64,000 bases of DNA from Datnioides undecimradiatus (Eukaryota > Chordata > Actinopteri > Lobotiformes > Datnioididae), in the NCBI GenBank assembly GCA_008933995.1, contig WARS01000013.1, positions 16,371,806 through 16,435,805 on the forward strand, read 5' to 3'. Shown one piece after another: positions 53,901 through 64,000 of the stretch. A program made the position numbers and the translations under genes. A model generated the notes under the pieces. It was given only the letters and a program-made list of their open reading frames with translations, was not told where the DNA came from and made no database searches. Positions within the stretch are counted from its first letter, which is position 1; the number at the start of each line of letters is the position of its first letter.

Positions 53901-56388
53901 TGCCCTTAAGATGGCACCCATCAGCAACGGCGTTTTCCTCTATAGAGTTCTCCTTTGATGACGGCTGATCGTTGTGGGTGGATACATGATTCATGGGACC
54001 TACACTAAATATTTAGGTCACTTCATGAGCTGAAATCTAAAATCTTGCTTTAAATGATTTAGAGTAAGTCATTGTTATGATTTATTATTTGCAATGCATG
54101 ACTTCCTTAGCGCCTTTTCACAATTTGGAGCACTATGAATGTCTGCTGTACCAGTTTGGTTTGAAAAATTACTAATGTTGTTCTGACTTTCACATTTATT
54201 TAATCTGATTTGGTGTGTTCACAGTGCACACCGAAGTTTTTAGGACAGTGGCTAATAAACAACTTAAGAACTCTGAAGAAACCACTAAACTTCTAAACTT
54301 TATCAAGGCTTATCTTGGTTTTTATTTAGCTCCTTTGCAGGCACCAATACCTCAGCCTTACTAATCATTTTGCTTCTTTTTTGCCTTCAGTCCTCAGCAA
54401 ATAAAACATATTCTCAGTTGGACTGAGGTCAGGTGTCTGACTTGGCTTATCAACAACATTCCTCTGTTTGCCTATAAAACCTTGTTTTTGCCTTTAATGT
54501 ATTACTTTCCTGCTGCACTGGAATATGTATAAAAATGGTTATGATTTCTAGTCCGTTCCCCAAGTATGGACATAAACACCTCCAAACAGGCTGAAAATAT
54601 GCACTTTCACCTCAACGTCATTGTTTCATCTCAGATCTCAGATGGTGTTTTTATCCAAAATAACATAAAACAAGATGTCCTGTTACTTTCTAATTGTACT
54701 GTAGCTTTTCCTGGACCACACATGTAGTTTTTGCAATTTTTTTTTATTAAATACTCATTTTATGTAATTTGCATGACAGTCAAGCACTTTCTAAGCATAC
54801 AGCGCGCGTTTAGATGTTTTCTTACACTCCAGACAGCCGTTGCTTCCCATTGATTTCAGGAATGGTAATCAATTTGATGAAACTTAAAAACAAGATATGT
54901 TTAATAAATCACAGCAGACATTTCATCATTTTGTCAAGCTTATGTTTTAATTTTGTGGAAACATGTCAGCAAGTATTAACTGTTGCAAGTCTTTGATGCT
55001 GCATCCAAAGAACATTTAAAATACTTCAGTATGCAGCCAAACAAGAATATTTCCCCAGACTGCTTGACAGTTAATATTTTTAGTATTAAAATAACTGGAA
55101 TTCAATTACATGCCGTCCTCTCCTCAGTGAAGCTGAGCTCTTGCTGCTGGACAGGCGAGACGTGTGGGCTGCAGAGGAGGGCTGGTTGACCTTTGACCTG
55201 ACCGCTACCAGTAACCTCTGGCTGGTCAACCCTGAGCAGAACCTCGGCCTGCACCTGGTCCTGGAGGACAGCCACGGTCAGTCGCTGCTTTAAATCAACC
55301 AGTACGGGGAGGGATCCGTAACAGCAACAACAGCAAGAATACAGTCTTTGTCTGGAGTAATGATTCAATACTTTTTAAATCCTGTGGTTAAAAGGACCAC
55401 CACACATTTAATAAATGTGCGTAGAGGGTTCTAACAGAGTTCACGTTTTGATTGTGGTTGTTGTGGTCACATTAGGATGAACAAATGATTGTTTAGCAAA
55501 GACTTAGATGTGTGTTATTGTCATCTTGGGCCATTGTTTAAGACTCTCATTAGTTTTGTTCCCCCTTGTCTCCCTCTGTAGGTCAAAGGAGGAACCCTCA
55601 TCTGGCGGGACTGGTGACAGGCAGCGGGCCTCAGGAAAAGCAGCCGTTCATGGTTGCCTTCTTCAGAGCCAATGAGGTGCGCTTCCGCAGTGTCCGCTCT
55701 GCGCACGGCCACAAGGGGCGCCAGTCCAACCGCTCCAAACCACAGAGGACAGTTCAAGATGCGCTAAAGGCAGTAGAGGCTGCAACAGGTGCCTGAACCC
55801 CTCAAATCACACCATCACAAACTCCAGTCATGTATTTAGTTACTCTATGTACTCATACCTGCATGTTTTATTTCAGATAACCTTGGCATTTCTAAGGAGG
55901 GATGTAAAAAGCACGAGCTGTACGTCAGTTTCAGAGATTTGGGATGGCAGGTACATCATTTGATCTCATTTTCATAAAATTTTATTTCCAAATGTGACAA
56001 TGGACTAATTTCTGCCTGTGGTTTCATGCTGATCAGGACTGGATCATAGCACCAGAGGGCTATGCAGCGTATTACTGTGAGGGAGAATGCGCCTTCCCTC
56101 TCAACTCCTACATGAATGCAACCAATCACGCTATTGTGCAAACTCTGGTAAGTCCCAAACATCCCTGATCAAAAGGCAGTCTTACTACAGCCTCAGCTAC
56201 TCTCTGAGAGGATTCATTTATGTTTCTTATAAACTCAGGTGCACTTCATCAACCCGGAGACAGTGCCAAAGCCCTGCTGTGCTCCAACCCAGCTCCATGG
56301 CATCTCTGTGCTCTACTTTGATGACAGCTCTAACGTCATCCTCAAGAAGTACCGCAACATGGTGGTGAGGGCCTGTGGCTGCCACTGA
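47978..56388 (+). CDS. bmp7: Bone morphogenetic protein 7 precursor
   Basis: Secreted TGF-beta family ligand signalling through BMP type I/II receptors to SMAD1/5; roles in dorsoventral patterning, kidney, eye and skeleton. Coding exons: 47978-48374, 52375-52564, 55128-55276, 55582-55788, 55877-55950, 56037-56147 and 56239-56388; phases agree, 425 residues (human 431). A hydrophobic signal peptide covers about residues 1-22 ([16 protein letters not shown]). The prodomain includes [20 protein letters not shown] and MFMLNLYN. The likely furin site is RSVR/SAHG, matching human RSIR/STGS. The mature domain starts its cystine knot at [10 protein letters not shown], keeps all seven cysteines (CKK, YYC, GEC, KPCC, ACGC), the glycosylation site NAT in [10 protein letters not shown], and ends VRACGCH. 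The mature part is nearly identical to mammalian BMP7; BMP5/6 differ there. Teleosts have more than one bmp7 copy; which this is cannot be told. Confidence 0.96.
48375..52374 (+). other. bmp7: Intron 1 of bmp7
   Basis: Four kilobases, the largest bmp7 intron, as in other vertebrates. I see no exon, long tandem repeat or recognisable element; a short (ATG)n tract lies near 51509-51522. Confidence 0.6.
52605..52890 (+). repeat. bmp7: Degenerate LINE-type teleost repeat in bmp7 intron 2
   Basis: Contains TGCACCAAGTTTCATGACAG, CCATTCAATAGTTTTTATGA, then CCAATAGTTGTGGCGATATT, TCAGTCTGTGGTGAGCCGAC. Blocks like 'caaatttcatggcaatccatccaatagttgttgagatatttcagtctgg...gaccgac' are, from memory, the usual tail units of L2-type repeats in fish. 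The two partial units suggest tandem tail repeats. Strongly diverged and non-coding. Confidence 0.5.
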
Positions 56389-57257
56389 CTGCTCACAGTC
56401 CCTCCTGTGAGTTCTGCAAATCTGGAGGGGAGCTTGAGAAAGTTGAAGGAACCGGAGACAAGAGATGATTGACTGGCTGGTCACCGGGGAGTTGTTGCCA
56501 CAGAACAAGCTTTAATCTGGTGTGCGGTTGTTATGACCAGCAGCTGAGCCTCCCATGCAGTATTCACCACTACCACAAACCAATTAGGACTATTAGTCAC
56601 AGAGAAAGGCTGAACAAAGACTTCACTTTTGTTTTGTGACTAGAAAAAAGGGCACTAAAAGGACCCAGAGCACTGTGGAGTTACTTCAGAGACTCAAACA
56701 AAACAGAAAGAAATAATTTCCCCTAATGTGCAACTCATATCTATCTGCATTTGACTTTGAAAAATATTGCTGGGGTGGAAACATGCGTTTGGTAACTGAT
56801 TTTACAGCTCATAAAACTTTAAATCTCCGTCCTCCTCTTGAACCACTGCACCATGTCTTTTGGAGCAGCTGGATGAACTTATGTCCCCATGTTGCTCTCC
56901 AACACCCAACACTGGTGCTGAACTGGTCGTTCAGGAGGCCATTTGGACCTGGTCAGGTGTAAGACATCTGGAAGCTTGTGAGTGTGCTGCCGCTCGGTGA
57001 AGAATGACAGCTGAGACTGTTAATAACAGTGTGCTGGACTGAAAGCCCTGCCTGTTGGGCCTAGTTTCCTGGTGCAGACATATATCACCTGGCCTGAGAC
57101 AGGCGTACAGTCTGCAAGATGTCAGTGATTCATCTTCCTGAGCTGGACATCAGGGGGTGCACCATCACCCCGACTGCAGCTGCCTTCTGTTGTCAGCCCA
57201 AAGCTGCAGGTGGGCAAAGGGAAGCTTTAACTTTATTTTGTCAGATTAAAGTAGTTG

Positions 57258-57263
57258 AATAAA
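57258..57263 (+). terminator. bmp7: bmp7 poly(A) signal
   Basis: AATAAA in GTTGAATAAATGAAA, 870 bases after the stop codon, followed by a GTGTGGGTTTTTTTT stretch typical of a downstream element. The interval 56389-57257 has no other gene and is the 3' UTR. Confidence 0.65.
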
Positions 57264-57910
57264 TGAAAACTATCAGATGAGAAGCAGCTGTGTGGGTTTT
57301 TTTTAACCTTATTCAACCTCAACAATTGACGTTTCGTGAGTGATTTATAGGTTTTGAAGAATGAACATGCAGACGACTTTACACATGACACATTTATTCA
57401 ACAGTAAGAAAACTGTTTCACAGGTTGAAGATCCAGCCTGTGTGTACAGCACCTTGTCTGTGACATCAGAGTTGAATCCCCTCATGGTCCAGATTTCAAT
57501 TTTCAATTGGTTGAATGCGCGTAATCATATTGCAGTGCAGGCATGTGGCGCTGTACACTGATCACAAGTTGTGCTTTTGAATTACTTTGAATAACATGTG
57601 CATCTCCACTCTTAACAATGGGACATTTTAAAAGGGCGTCAGTACAAAAGCAGCAATATACAGTAACAACCAGGCAAAAACAGGCATCCACGCTGACGTT
57701 CACTTAGAAGCTGAGAGCTTCCACATCACAACACAGCCCACACTGTTAAAAACACAGATTATATGTATCCATCACCTTACATATAAAATAGAGGTAGAAG
57801 CATAAAATTAAATGGAAAAAAGTGGTTTTGATTGTCAGTGTGAATTTTTCTTTCCAATGGTCAGAAGAGTTCCTGTCATTAAGGATATTCATCCACTTGG
57901 AATTAAATCT
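57264..57910. other. Convergent interval between bmp7 and the ataxin-1-like gene
   Basis: No gene. Minus-strand AATAAA signals (TTTATT on plus) lie at 57393-57398 and 57911-57916, so the ataxin-1-like 3' UTR may end here, close to the bmp7 end. Confidence 0.45.
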
Positions 57911-57916
57911 TTTATT
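57911..57916 (-). terminator. Candidate poly(A) signal of the ataxin-1-like gene
   Basis: TTTATT on plus (AATAAA on minus), 605 bases after the stop codon at 58521. A second candidate is at 57393. Confidence 0.4.
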
Positions 57917-58520
57917 TATGACTTTAAAGAAGAATTTTAGACTGAGGAGTGATAAACAATATGATCAGTAGTCAAGGACCTGAGGGAGTATTTTCCTGTG
58001 ATTTTCAGGGAACGTGGGTGTCAGTACTGCTAGAAATAATATGAATGCTCAGTTTAAAACCCCAAATACTCTTTGAACCTGCAAGATCTTTTGCAAATTT
58101 GCTGCTACTGAAGCAGCTCCCTGTGGCAACATGATGTACACTCTTGATGGTTCTTGATGTTCTCACAAAAAATGTATCAGATTCATTTCTGTCTTTCACA
58201 CTAATAAGATGCGAATGCTGTGTTATGGTAGACTGGGATCAGGCTCCCAGAAAATGTGATGTTTCAGCTCACATTATCCATATTTGACTGACTCATCTTG
58301 ACAAATATGCTAATGCAGGTTTACCTCTGGGGGATCCTGAGAGTTACTTTTATCATTCTTCATAACCTTTTGGTCCTTTACATACAATACAATCAAAAAC
58401 AATAGTGAAACACAGAAAAAAAGATTCAGGAGGTAGAAAGACAGCAAATATAGGCTGAATATAACAGAGCTTGAAAGAGATTTGTCTTGCTTCCTGTCCA
58501 TAACACAGAGACTGTCTTCA

Positions 58521-60923
58521 CTAAATGCAGTTTGTCCCTGGACCTCTCAACTCAGGGGCTGAATAGTGTCTCCGTCGGACCACCTCCGCCTCCTTCTTTT
58601 TTCCCCTTTCTTGCCATTCTGACCCCGGGGGAACCTGAGGTTTTGGTTGTAGGGCCTTTAGGGGCTCACAGCCTCCTTCTGACCTCCTGGGGAAGGTTTT
58701 TGGCTCCGTGGTGGCTGATAATTGAAGCTGGGGAGCCGAGACAGGGGTGAGAGCCAGGCAGACATCCCCAACACAGAGCCGGCGGCACTGCAGGCCGCAG
58801 AGACGGGCAGTCCTCTGAGGGCTGCAGGAGGACCAGCCCCGCCCACGCACAAAGAAGGGATACTCCACATAGACATCCACCAACTCCTGGAGGAGGATGT
58901 CACACATATACAGCAAGGTTAGACACACGCTGGTCCACTAGGTGGCGGTATTGTTGTACTTGTGCTAAATTAATGTCACATAGCAGAGAGACAATTTCAG
59001 ACTTGCCGGAAATCATCTAAAACAAATACTCCACTATAAGTATATGCAGTATAAGTAAAGTGTTTTTGTTTTGTTTTGTTTTGTTTGCCAGATGCCAAAC
59101 ATTACAATACCGCCCCAAAAAAGATCCTCTGTGAATTTTTAGCAAACATAAGTGATTAGTACATTGGTTGAGGATTATTTTCTTTTGCGGATTAAACCAA
59201 ATTTTCTGTGGTAGCATTTTATGGCACTGACCCATATTGATTGTAATGATGGTATTTTAATCTCTTCTGGACAATACTCGAGCTCTATGGTACAGAGGAA
59301 TAAGATATATTGGGTTTTGACTTCTATTGGTCTTTTCATCGTTTTTATTTTCCACAAATAAAGACAAAAAACACCATTATCAGCTTTATCCTTTGAAACT
59401 ATAGAGCGCATCTCTTACCAATGAATGAAAGTATGTCACATTCCGGCCAAATGGGTTTACACAACGCTGATAAAGCTGATCATAGCCAGATAAATCTCTT
59501 TGTATTTCGCAGTATGCAGAGTGTTTAGTGTGATATTCTTGTGATTGTGCTCTGGCAGAGATAAGCTTTACATCAACCAAGAATTATATAGCACCTTTCT
59601 AGTATACCAAACACTCAAAAGATTACTCTCACAACCAGAAGGGGCAGACAAAAGTCCAAGTTTAAAACTCAACTAAAGGCAATTTGCCTTGAGAGTAATT
59701 AAAAGGCTGAACTATGTTTTTAAATCCCATTCAATCAGTCATACCAGTGATAGAAACATTAAATTTGAAGGCAGTAAGTAATGCCATATTTGCTATCACT
59801 TTGTCAATGGCCTGCTGTGAATGGCAAACACCACACCATCACCAAAGTGATTTTTCTTCACCTGTGACTGCTGGTCGTGCAGCAGGATGAGGAGACGTGA
59901 GATGGAGGGGGAGGAGGAGGCTGGAGGGTAGATGCTCTGCACCGTGCAACAGCTCAGACGCAGGTCTGGGCAGGCCAGGGATCCCAGCAGGAAGTCCTCT
60001 GTCTGCAGGTGCTCCACCTTCCTCAGCCGACCATCTCTGAGCTCAATCAGAGAGCCTGCCTCAAAGTGGGGGAGCAACCAGGGGAAATGGTTGGGAGATG
60101 AAGAGGAGGAAGAAGCCTGCTCAGACGAGGCAAGAGCAGAAGATCTTGGTGCATCCTCCTTCACAGAGGTGTATGTGTTACATGAGTTATCTTCAGAGGA
60201 CACTCTAATGAAGGAATGTGCAGAGACCGGATGTTTGACAACCTTTGTTGATTTGTGCAGTGTGTCATGTTGTTGTGTAAGGTCCCCATGTGGGGAGTGA
60301 GGTAGGCATGTGTTTAACGATGGAGGACTTTTTTCAATCATGGGAAAGTACTCAAGTTTTCTGTCTCTTCTCCTCACATATGGTCCTTTATTCCTCCCAT
60401 TGCTCTGCCTCTCAGTGTTAAAACTTTTGTCCTTTAATGTCTTGAGCTGCTCCCAGCCATATGCTCCTTCAACTCTTTGGTAACCCTCATTGACCAGGGA
60501 GACAGGGCTGAATCTGGAGGGGTGGTGTGGATGGCCTAGGTGGAGCGCAGGTGTGCCAGACAAGTGGCTGTGGTGCTGATAGTGGTGAGAAAGGTCCCAT
60601 CCAAGGTGCAGGGGGTTGAACTCTCTCCACTCTGCCCAGCCGTGGTGCTCCCTGAAGGCAGAGAGGACCTGAGGTTTGGACCTGGCAGATGTGTGAATCT
60701 GCCTCCAGGGCTGGTACAGCGCAGGAACCCGTTTTGGTACTGGCTGGAAAGGTCCTGTGTGTTTTGACCTAAACTCACTATGGCTCTTGTAAGGGTAAGG
60801 CGCTTTGAACGTCACCGTATCACACTGCTGCTGTGCCAGGGGTGAGCTTGGTCTTTGGTCCCTTTTTTTGAGGGGGAGGTTGTCCCTATCTGGGACTAGA
60901 GCTGGTTTCGGTGTCAAGCTCAT
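58521..60923 (-). CDS. Ataxin-1 family protein with AXH domain (third paralogue or atxn1-like)
   Basis: Two coding exons on the minus strand: 60923-59862 and 58886-58521, joined CAG/gtgaag to CTCCAG/GAG in phase 0; 475 residues. The AXH domain spans about residues 283-405, from PHFEAGSLIELRDGRLRKVE through TEDFLLGSL to VYVEYPFFVRGRGWSSCSP and VGDVCLALTP; the intron splits it where ATXN1's last intron does. Near the N-terminus NLPLKKRDQRP matches the CLPPKKRE/D start shared by ATXN1 and ATXN1L. Near the C-terminus RRRHYSAPEL (Ser 463) matches ATXN1 RKRRWSAPES around the phospho-Ser that binds 14-3-3, with KKK/RRR as a nuclear signal. There is no poly-Gln tract; instead a His-rich part (residues 110-135) and a Ser run. 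It is shorter than ATXN1 (about 815) and ATXN1L (689), and lacks their IPQEVK...EGRSN end. ATXN1-type proteins bind Capicua through AXH-adjacent contacts and repress transcription. ATG 60923 is the first in-frame ATG after a stop. Confidence 0.85.
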
Positions 60924-61058
60924 TGGCTCACACTGGCTGTCACTCACATTGGCACTGCATGTCCTCCTGCAGAAGCTGAAGAGGTGTTGTAATTATGTGG
61001 CACAGACTCCAGTCTCTTGGCAAGCGTTGCAGATAGTTAGATCCAAGGTCGTCACGAT
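60924..61058 (-). other. 5' leader part of the ataxin-1-like coding exon, with two upstream ORFs
   Basis: A clear acceptor (CTACTTTTCAG) ends at 61059, so the exon runs 61058-59862 and the gene has at least one upstream noncoding exon. Ahead of the main ATG are ATGCAGTGCCAATGTGAGTGA (a six-codon ORF beginning at 60960) and, inside it in another frame, ATGTGA at 60949 (a start followed at once by stop). Long, uORF-bearing leaders are known for ATXN1, so translational damping is plausible. Confidence 0.6.
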
Positions 61059-62910
61059 CTGAAAAGTAGAAGAAACAAATATCGGTGCACTTTTTATCCT
61101 CACAAACAAGGCATCAAGCTGGAGAAAATTGTTAAATTCTCTACTCAGTCTTTCTCTTTCTGTCACTTTCACTCACTTCAAAGGTTTCTTGAAAAATGAC
61201 AGAACTTTTCCCCTCCTTTCTGAATGTGCCACCTGGTGAGAACATTGCCTGTAAATATCCCCTTGACACATCAACAATAACTTCACCATCAGCCTCAAAT
61301 GAGGGCTTTCCAACCACCAGTTGCTGTATTGATGGGGTTTAGTTTGACGGACATCTACCAACTCCTTTGTAAAAAAAAAAAAAAAAAAGTTACTATGGTA
61401 ACAAAGTACTGCACTGTGTGGTTGGCGATGAAGAAATGAGCATAATGAGGACGATGCAAAGCAAAAAGGTTGGGGGTGGGTATAGAGTTAGAGGTTAGAT
61501 TTTTATCACGTATGAAGTTTCATTGTCTTCTCAGTCGAGTATGAGGTGGGAAGCAAAACACACAACCCCAGGTTGCGTCCACCTCATGAGACTGAGATCA
61601 TGTCCAACACCATAAACTATTATTACTATTAAAGTCCCCACCTCTTCCTTACATGCAAGCACTGTGGTGAGTCAGTTCACTGAGCAGGCTAAATATAAGT
61701 ACTTTCTGGCCTCATGCAACAGTTTCTATGTATTCAAAGACACGTTATTGTGATGCAAGGATGTGAAGAGCAGTGCAGGACTTTTACAGCCAGTCAATGC
61801 AAAGCTCAGCTCAGTGCCCGGTATTATGTCATCATCATAGCTGAGCAACACCGCTGAATGGACCTCTTTCACTCTGCCTGCCAGGTCTCTGATATGAGCT
61901 GTTTCTCTATTATGTGTGTGTGTGTGTCTGTGTGTGTGGGATCAGACAACACCCTCACACTAACATTCCTATTGAGCATTCAGCATTATACTGCGAGACA
62001 TAAATAGATAAGTATTTGTCAGCTAAATGCCTGCAGTGTAAATGTAAATTCATTCAAATGGCTCAGGTGTGTGGGCTTCTTACACACTGTGACCGACACA
62101 CTGGTACGATCTATTCATGACCCAAACAGGCCTGTGCTGAGATGCCACCCAGGCTGAATAACCTTATGAGGCGATCATTTCACTACAGGACGCTAATCTA
62201 CGGAAATGAAATGTATACACAGCAGTGTTTAGTGTGTTTGGTGCCATCATGATAAAGATAATCTGCGCACAGGATTATTTGCATATCAGTAGTGGCAATA
62301 TTGCACACAGTCAGGTTGATGTTTCTATCTATGGAGCTGCAGTGCCATATGGCCAAATTTAACCTCTGGAGCTAAACCCCACAGACGGCAAAGAGTTCCT
62401 CAAGCATGCATTCAGAGTTAGGCTGATCAATTCATTATAACTGGCTTTCATAGTGGAGTAAAACATCAGAACCTGCTGCATCAATCAAGATAAATTGTTT
62501 TTTCAGAAAAGAATCATGTTACTTACATGTTGCTCCATCCATTCATCCATCCATCCAGCCAGGAGTCTCTTCCTCTCAACCTCTGTCTGTGCATCCACCT
62601 TCACAAAGCATGTCCATCCATGTTCTCAGATGCTCCGGTGCACAGACCCACACATGTACACACACACCTGCTGTCTGGCTTTGTGTCGTCCTTCCCGGCT
62701 GCAGGTGTAAAAGGCAGAACAGAACAGAATGATCAGAAGCATCCAGACAAGCTCCACAGACTGTCTATCAGACACGCTCTCCTCTTCTCTTCTCTTCCTT
62801 TCTCTCTTCCCTCCTACTCGCTTTTACATTTTACACTCCCACTCTACTTAGTCAGTCCTGTTAACCTTTCTCAGACAGATTTGATGTCTCTCCCTCACCC
62901 TCTCTTACTT

Positions 62911-62914
<4 letters not shown>

Positions 62915-62948
<34 letters not shown>

Positions 62949-62951
62949 TCA
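62915..62951. repeat. (TC)n microsatellite
   Basis: About 15 TC units in a pyrimidine-rich region. Confidence 0.92.
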
Positions 62952-63852
62952 CATCTGAACTTGTTCACCCTGTGTTTGCTGCTGAGTAGCACTCTCAGCC
63001 TCTCTTCCATTTGTAATCACACTCCTCTTCCTCTCTCCATATTCCACTCTCTCCCTCGCTCCGTAGCTCTCTGTTGTTGGGTGTATAATTAGAAATGAGA
63101 CTGCTGTGCAACTCCTCAGCTGATGGTAGGCGTATGACTGCCTGATGGCTTTGGCGCTTTGCCTGGTATAGTGAGGGTGGGAAAGCGTTGCTTTAGACTA
63201 GCCTGGACGCACACACAAGCGAAAACAGAAATCTTGCTACCACATCTGCAATCAGATAGCAAATAGCCCTTGCTTGGTGCTCATTCTTCCTGCTGTTTCT
63301 CACTTCTTCCTTTTCTCACCTCAGTGGGAGGATGCAGACTTATAACGTTTCATCCTCAATGAGCAAGATGCCAGACTGCATGAATGCTTTGAAATGGCCA
63401 GTAATTGCTTTTGAGCCAAGTGTTCAAATGTCAGCATTAAGTACCAAAGCCAATCCTTTGTAGAAAATGAAGGCCTTTCATGGTGGTGCAGGCAACTTAA
63501 ACAATGTCCCCTCACCCTCACCTACGCCCTGCCTTCTGCTCGCTTTGTATATACTTTTCCTTACTTTCTTCTTGCGTGCTTTCTTGCCTTGTCCTTTCAT
63601 CTCATTTTAAAACACAAGAAAGAGGACTTGGCCTTTGCTTTGCGGCTGCCTTGGCAGCAGAGCAGTTCAGGTCCTAGCTATTGATTTTGCAGGGCCTCAG
63701 CAGGTGAACCCCCAGTCATGAGAAAGCCCACGCAGAATTTAGTTTGAGGTGAAGAGGATTTCACACTTTGAGTCACATCATGCTTCCTCTGCCCACTCTC
63801 TCTCTCTCTCTCTGTATCTATTGCTCTGTTTTCTTTTTTTGGTTCTTTTGAT

Positions 63853-63860
63853 GCACACAA

Positions 63861-63891
<31 letters not shown>

Positions 63892-63895
63892 CACA
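63853..63895. repeat. (AC)n microsatellite
   Basis: About 20 AC units with one GC interruption. Confidence 0.93.
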
Positions 63896-64000
63896 AATGG
63901 CATGATAAGACGGCGCATTGCAGTCTTCACCACAACGAGCACATTCAAGCTAAACCACTACAACCACTGACATTTACAAAGAGTGTGTTTTTATTGCTAG

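Larger units (their letters stand above)
61059..64000. other. Leader intron or upstream DNA of the ataxin-1-like gene
   Basis: No coding exon found. It contains a run of about 20 A at 61370-61388, a GT tract at 61913-61940, a TC tract at 62915 and an AC tract at 63853. A noncoding 5' exon of the ataxin-1-like gene is expected here or beyond the right edge. Confidence 0.45.

Noticed and set aside
59796-60947. Longer frame of the ataxin-1-like exon starting at 60947 and running to 59796
   Set aside because: The codon at 60947 is GTG, not ATG, and the end lies beyond a good GT donor at 59861. The coding part is 60923-59862.

Overview
The window is nuclear DNA from a ray-finned fish, most likely a percomorph teleost. 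Every confidently read gene is a conserved vertebrate gene split by short GT-AG introns. CA/GT microsatellites are abundant, and several short interspersed repeats match sequences I recognise from other teleost genomes. No bacterial, organellar or viral gene, CRISPR array, tRNA or rRNA was seen.

Layout. Positions 1-9.05 kb carry pfkfb4 (+ strand, first coding exon missing at the left edge) with two alternative last exons. From 9.7 to 12.4 kb lies arpc4 (-), head to head with tada3 (+, 13.4-15.8 kb) across a roughly 1-kb promoter interval. From 16.1 to 28.4 kb there is a gene-poor stretch with repeats and microsatellites. Then come rbm38 (-, 28.4-38.6 kb), rae1 (-, about 40.8-45.6 kb), bmp7 (+, 48.0-57.3 kb) and an ataxin-1 family gene (-, 58.5-61.1 kb, 5' leader continuing to the right). 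The last 3 kb is leader intron or upstream DNA of that gene.

Exon structures were rebuilt by hand from splice sites and reading-frame phase. They close without frame errors for arpc4 (168 aa), tada3 (431 aa), rbm38 (244 aa), rae1 (369 aa), bmp7 (425 aa) and the ataxin-1-like gene (475 aa). The visible part of pfkfb4 gives 437 aa. The genes do not form one pathway: they cover fructose-2,6-bisphosphate metabolism, actin nucleation, SAGA/ATAC histone acetylation, mRNA stability, mRNA export and mitotic checkpoint, BMP signalling, and Capicua-type transcriptional repression.

Points of most interest: (1) an ataxin-1 family gene beside rbm38 and bmp7, where mammals have none. Human RBM24, ATXN1 and BMP6 lie together on 6p, so this may be a third, anciently duplicated ataxin-1 gene. 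(2) A duplicated 60-bp terminal exon in pfkfb4 giving two C-termini. (3) The junction between a block whose human counterparts are on 3p and a block matching human 20q13. (4) A cluster of CCAAT boxes with a TATA motif, an inverted repeat and a possible small spliced ORF just beyond the arpc4 stop codon.
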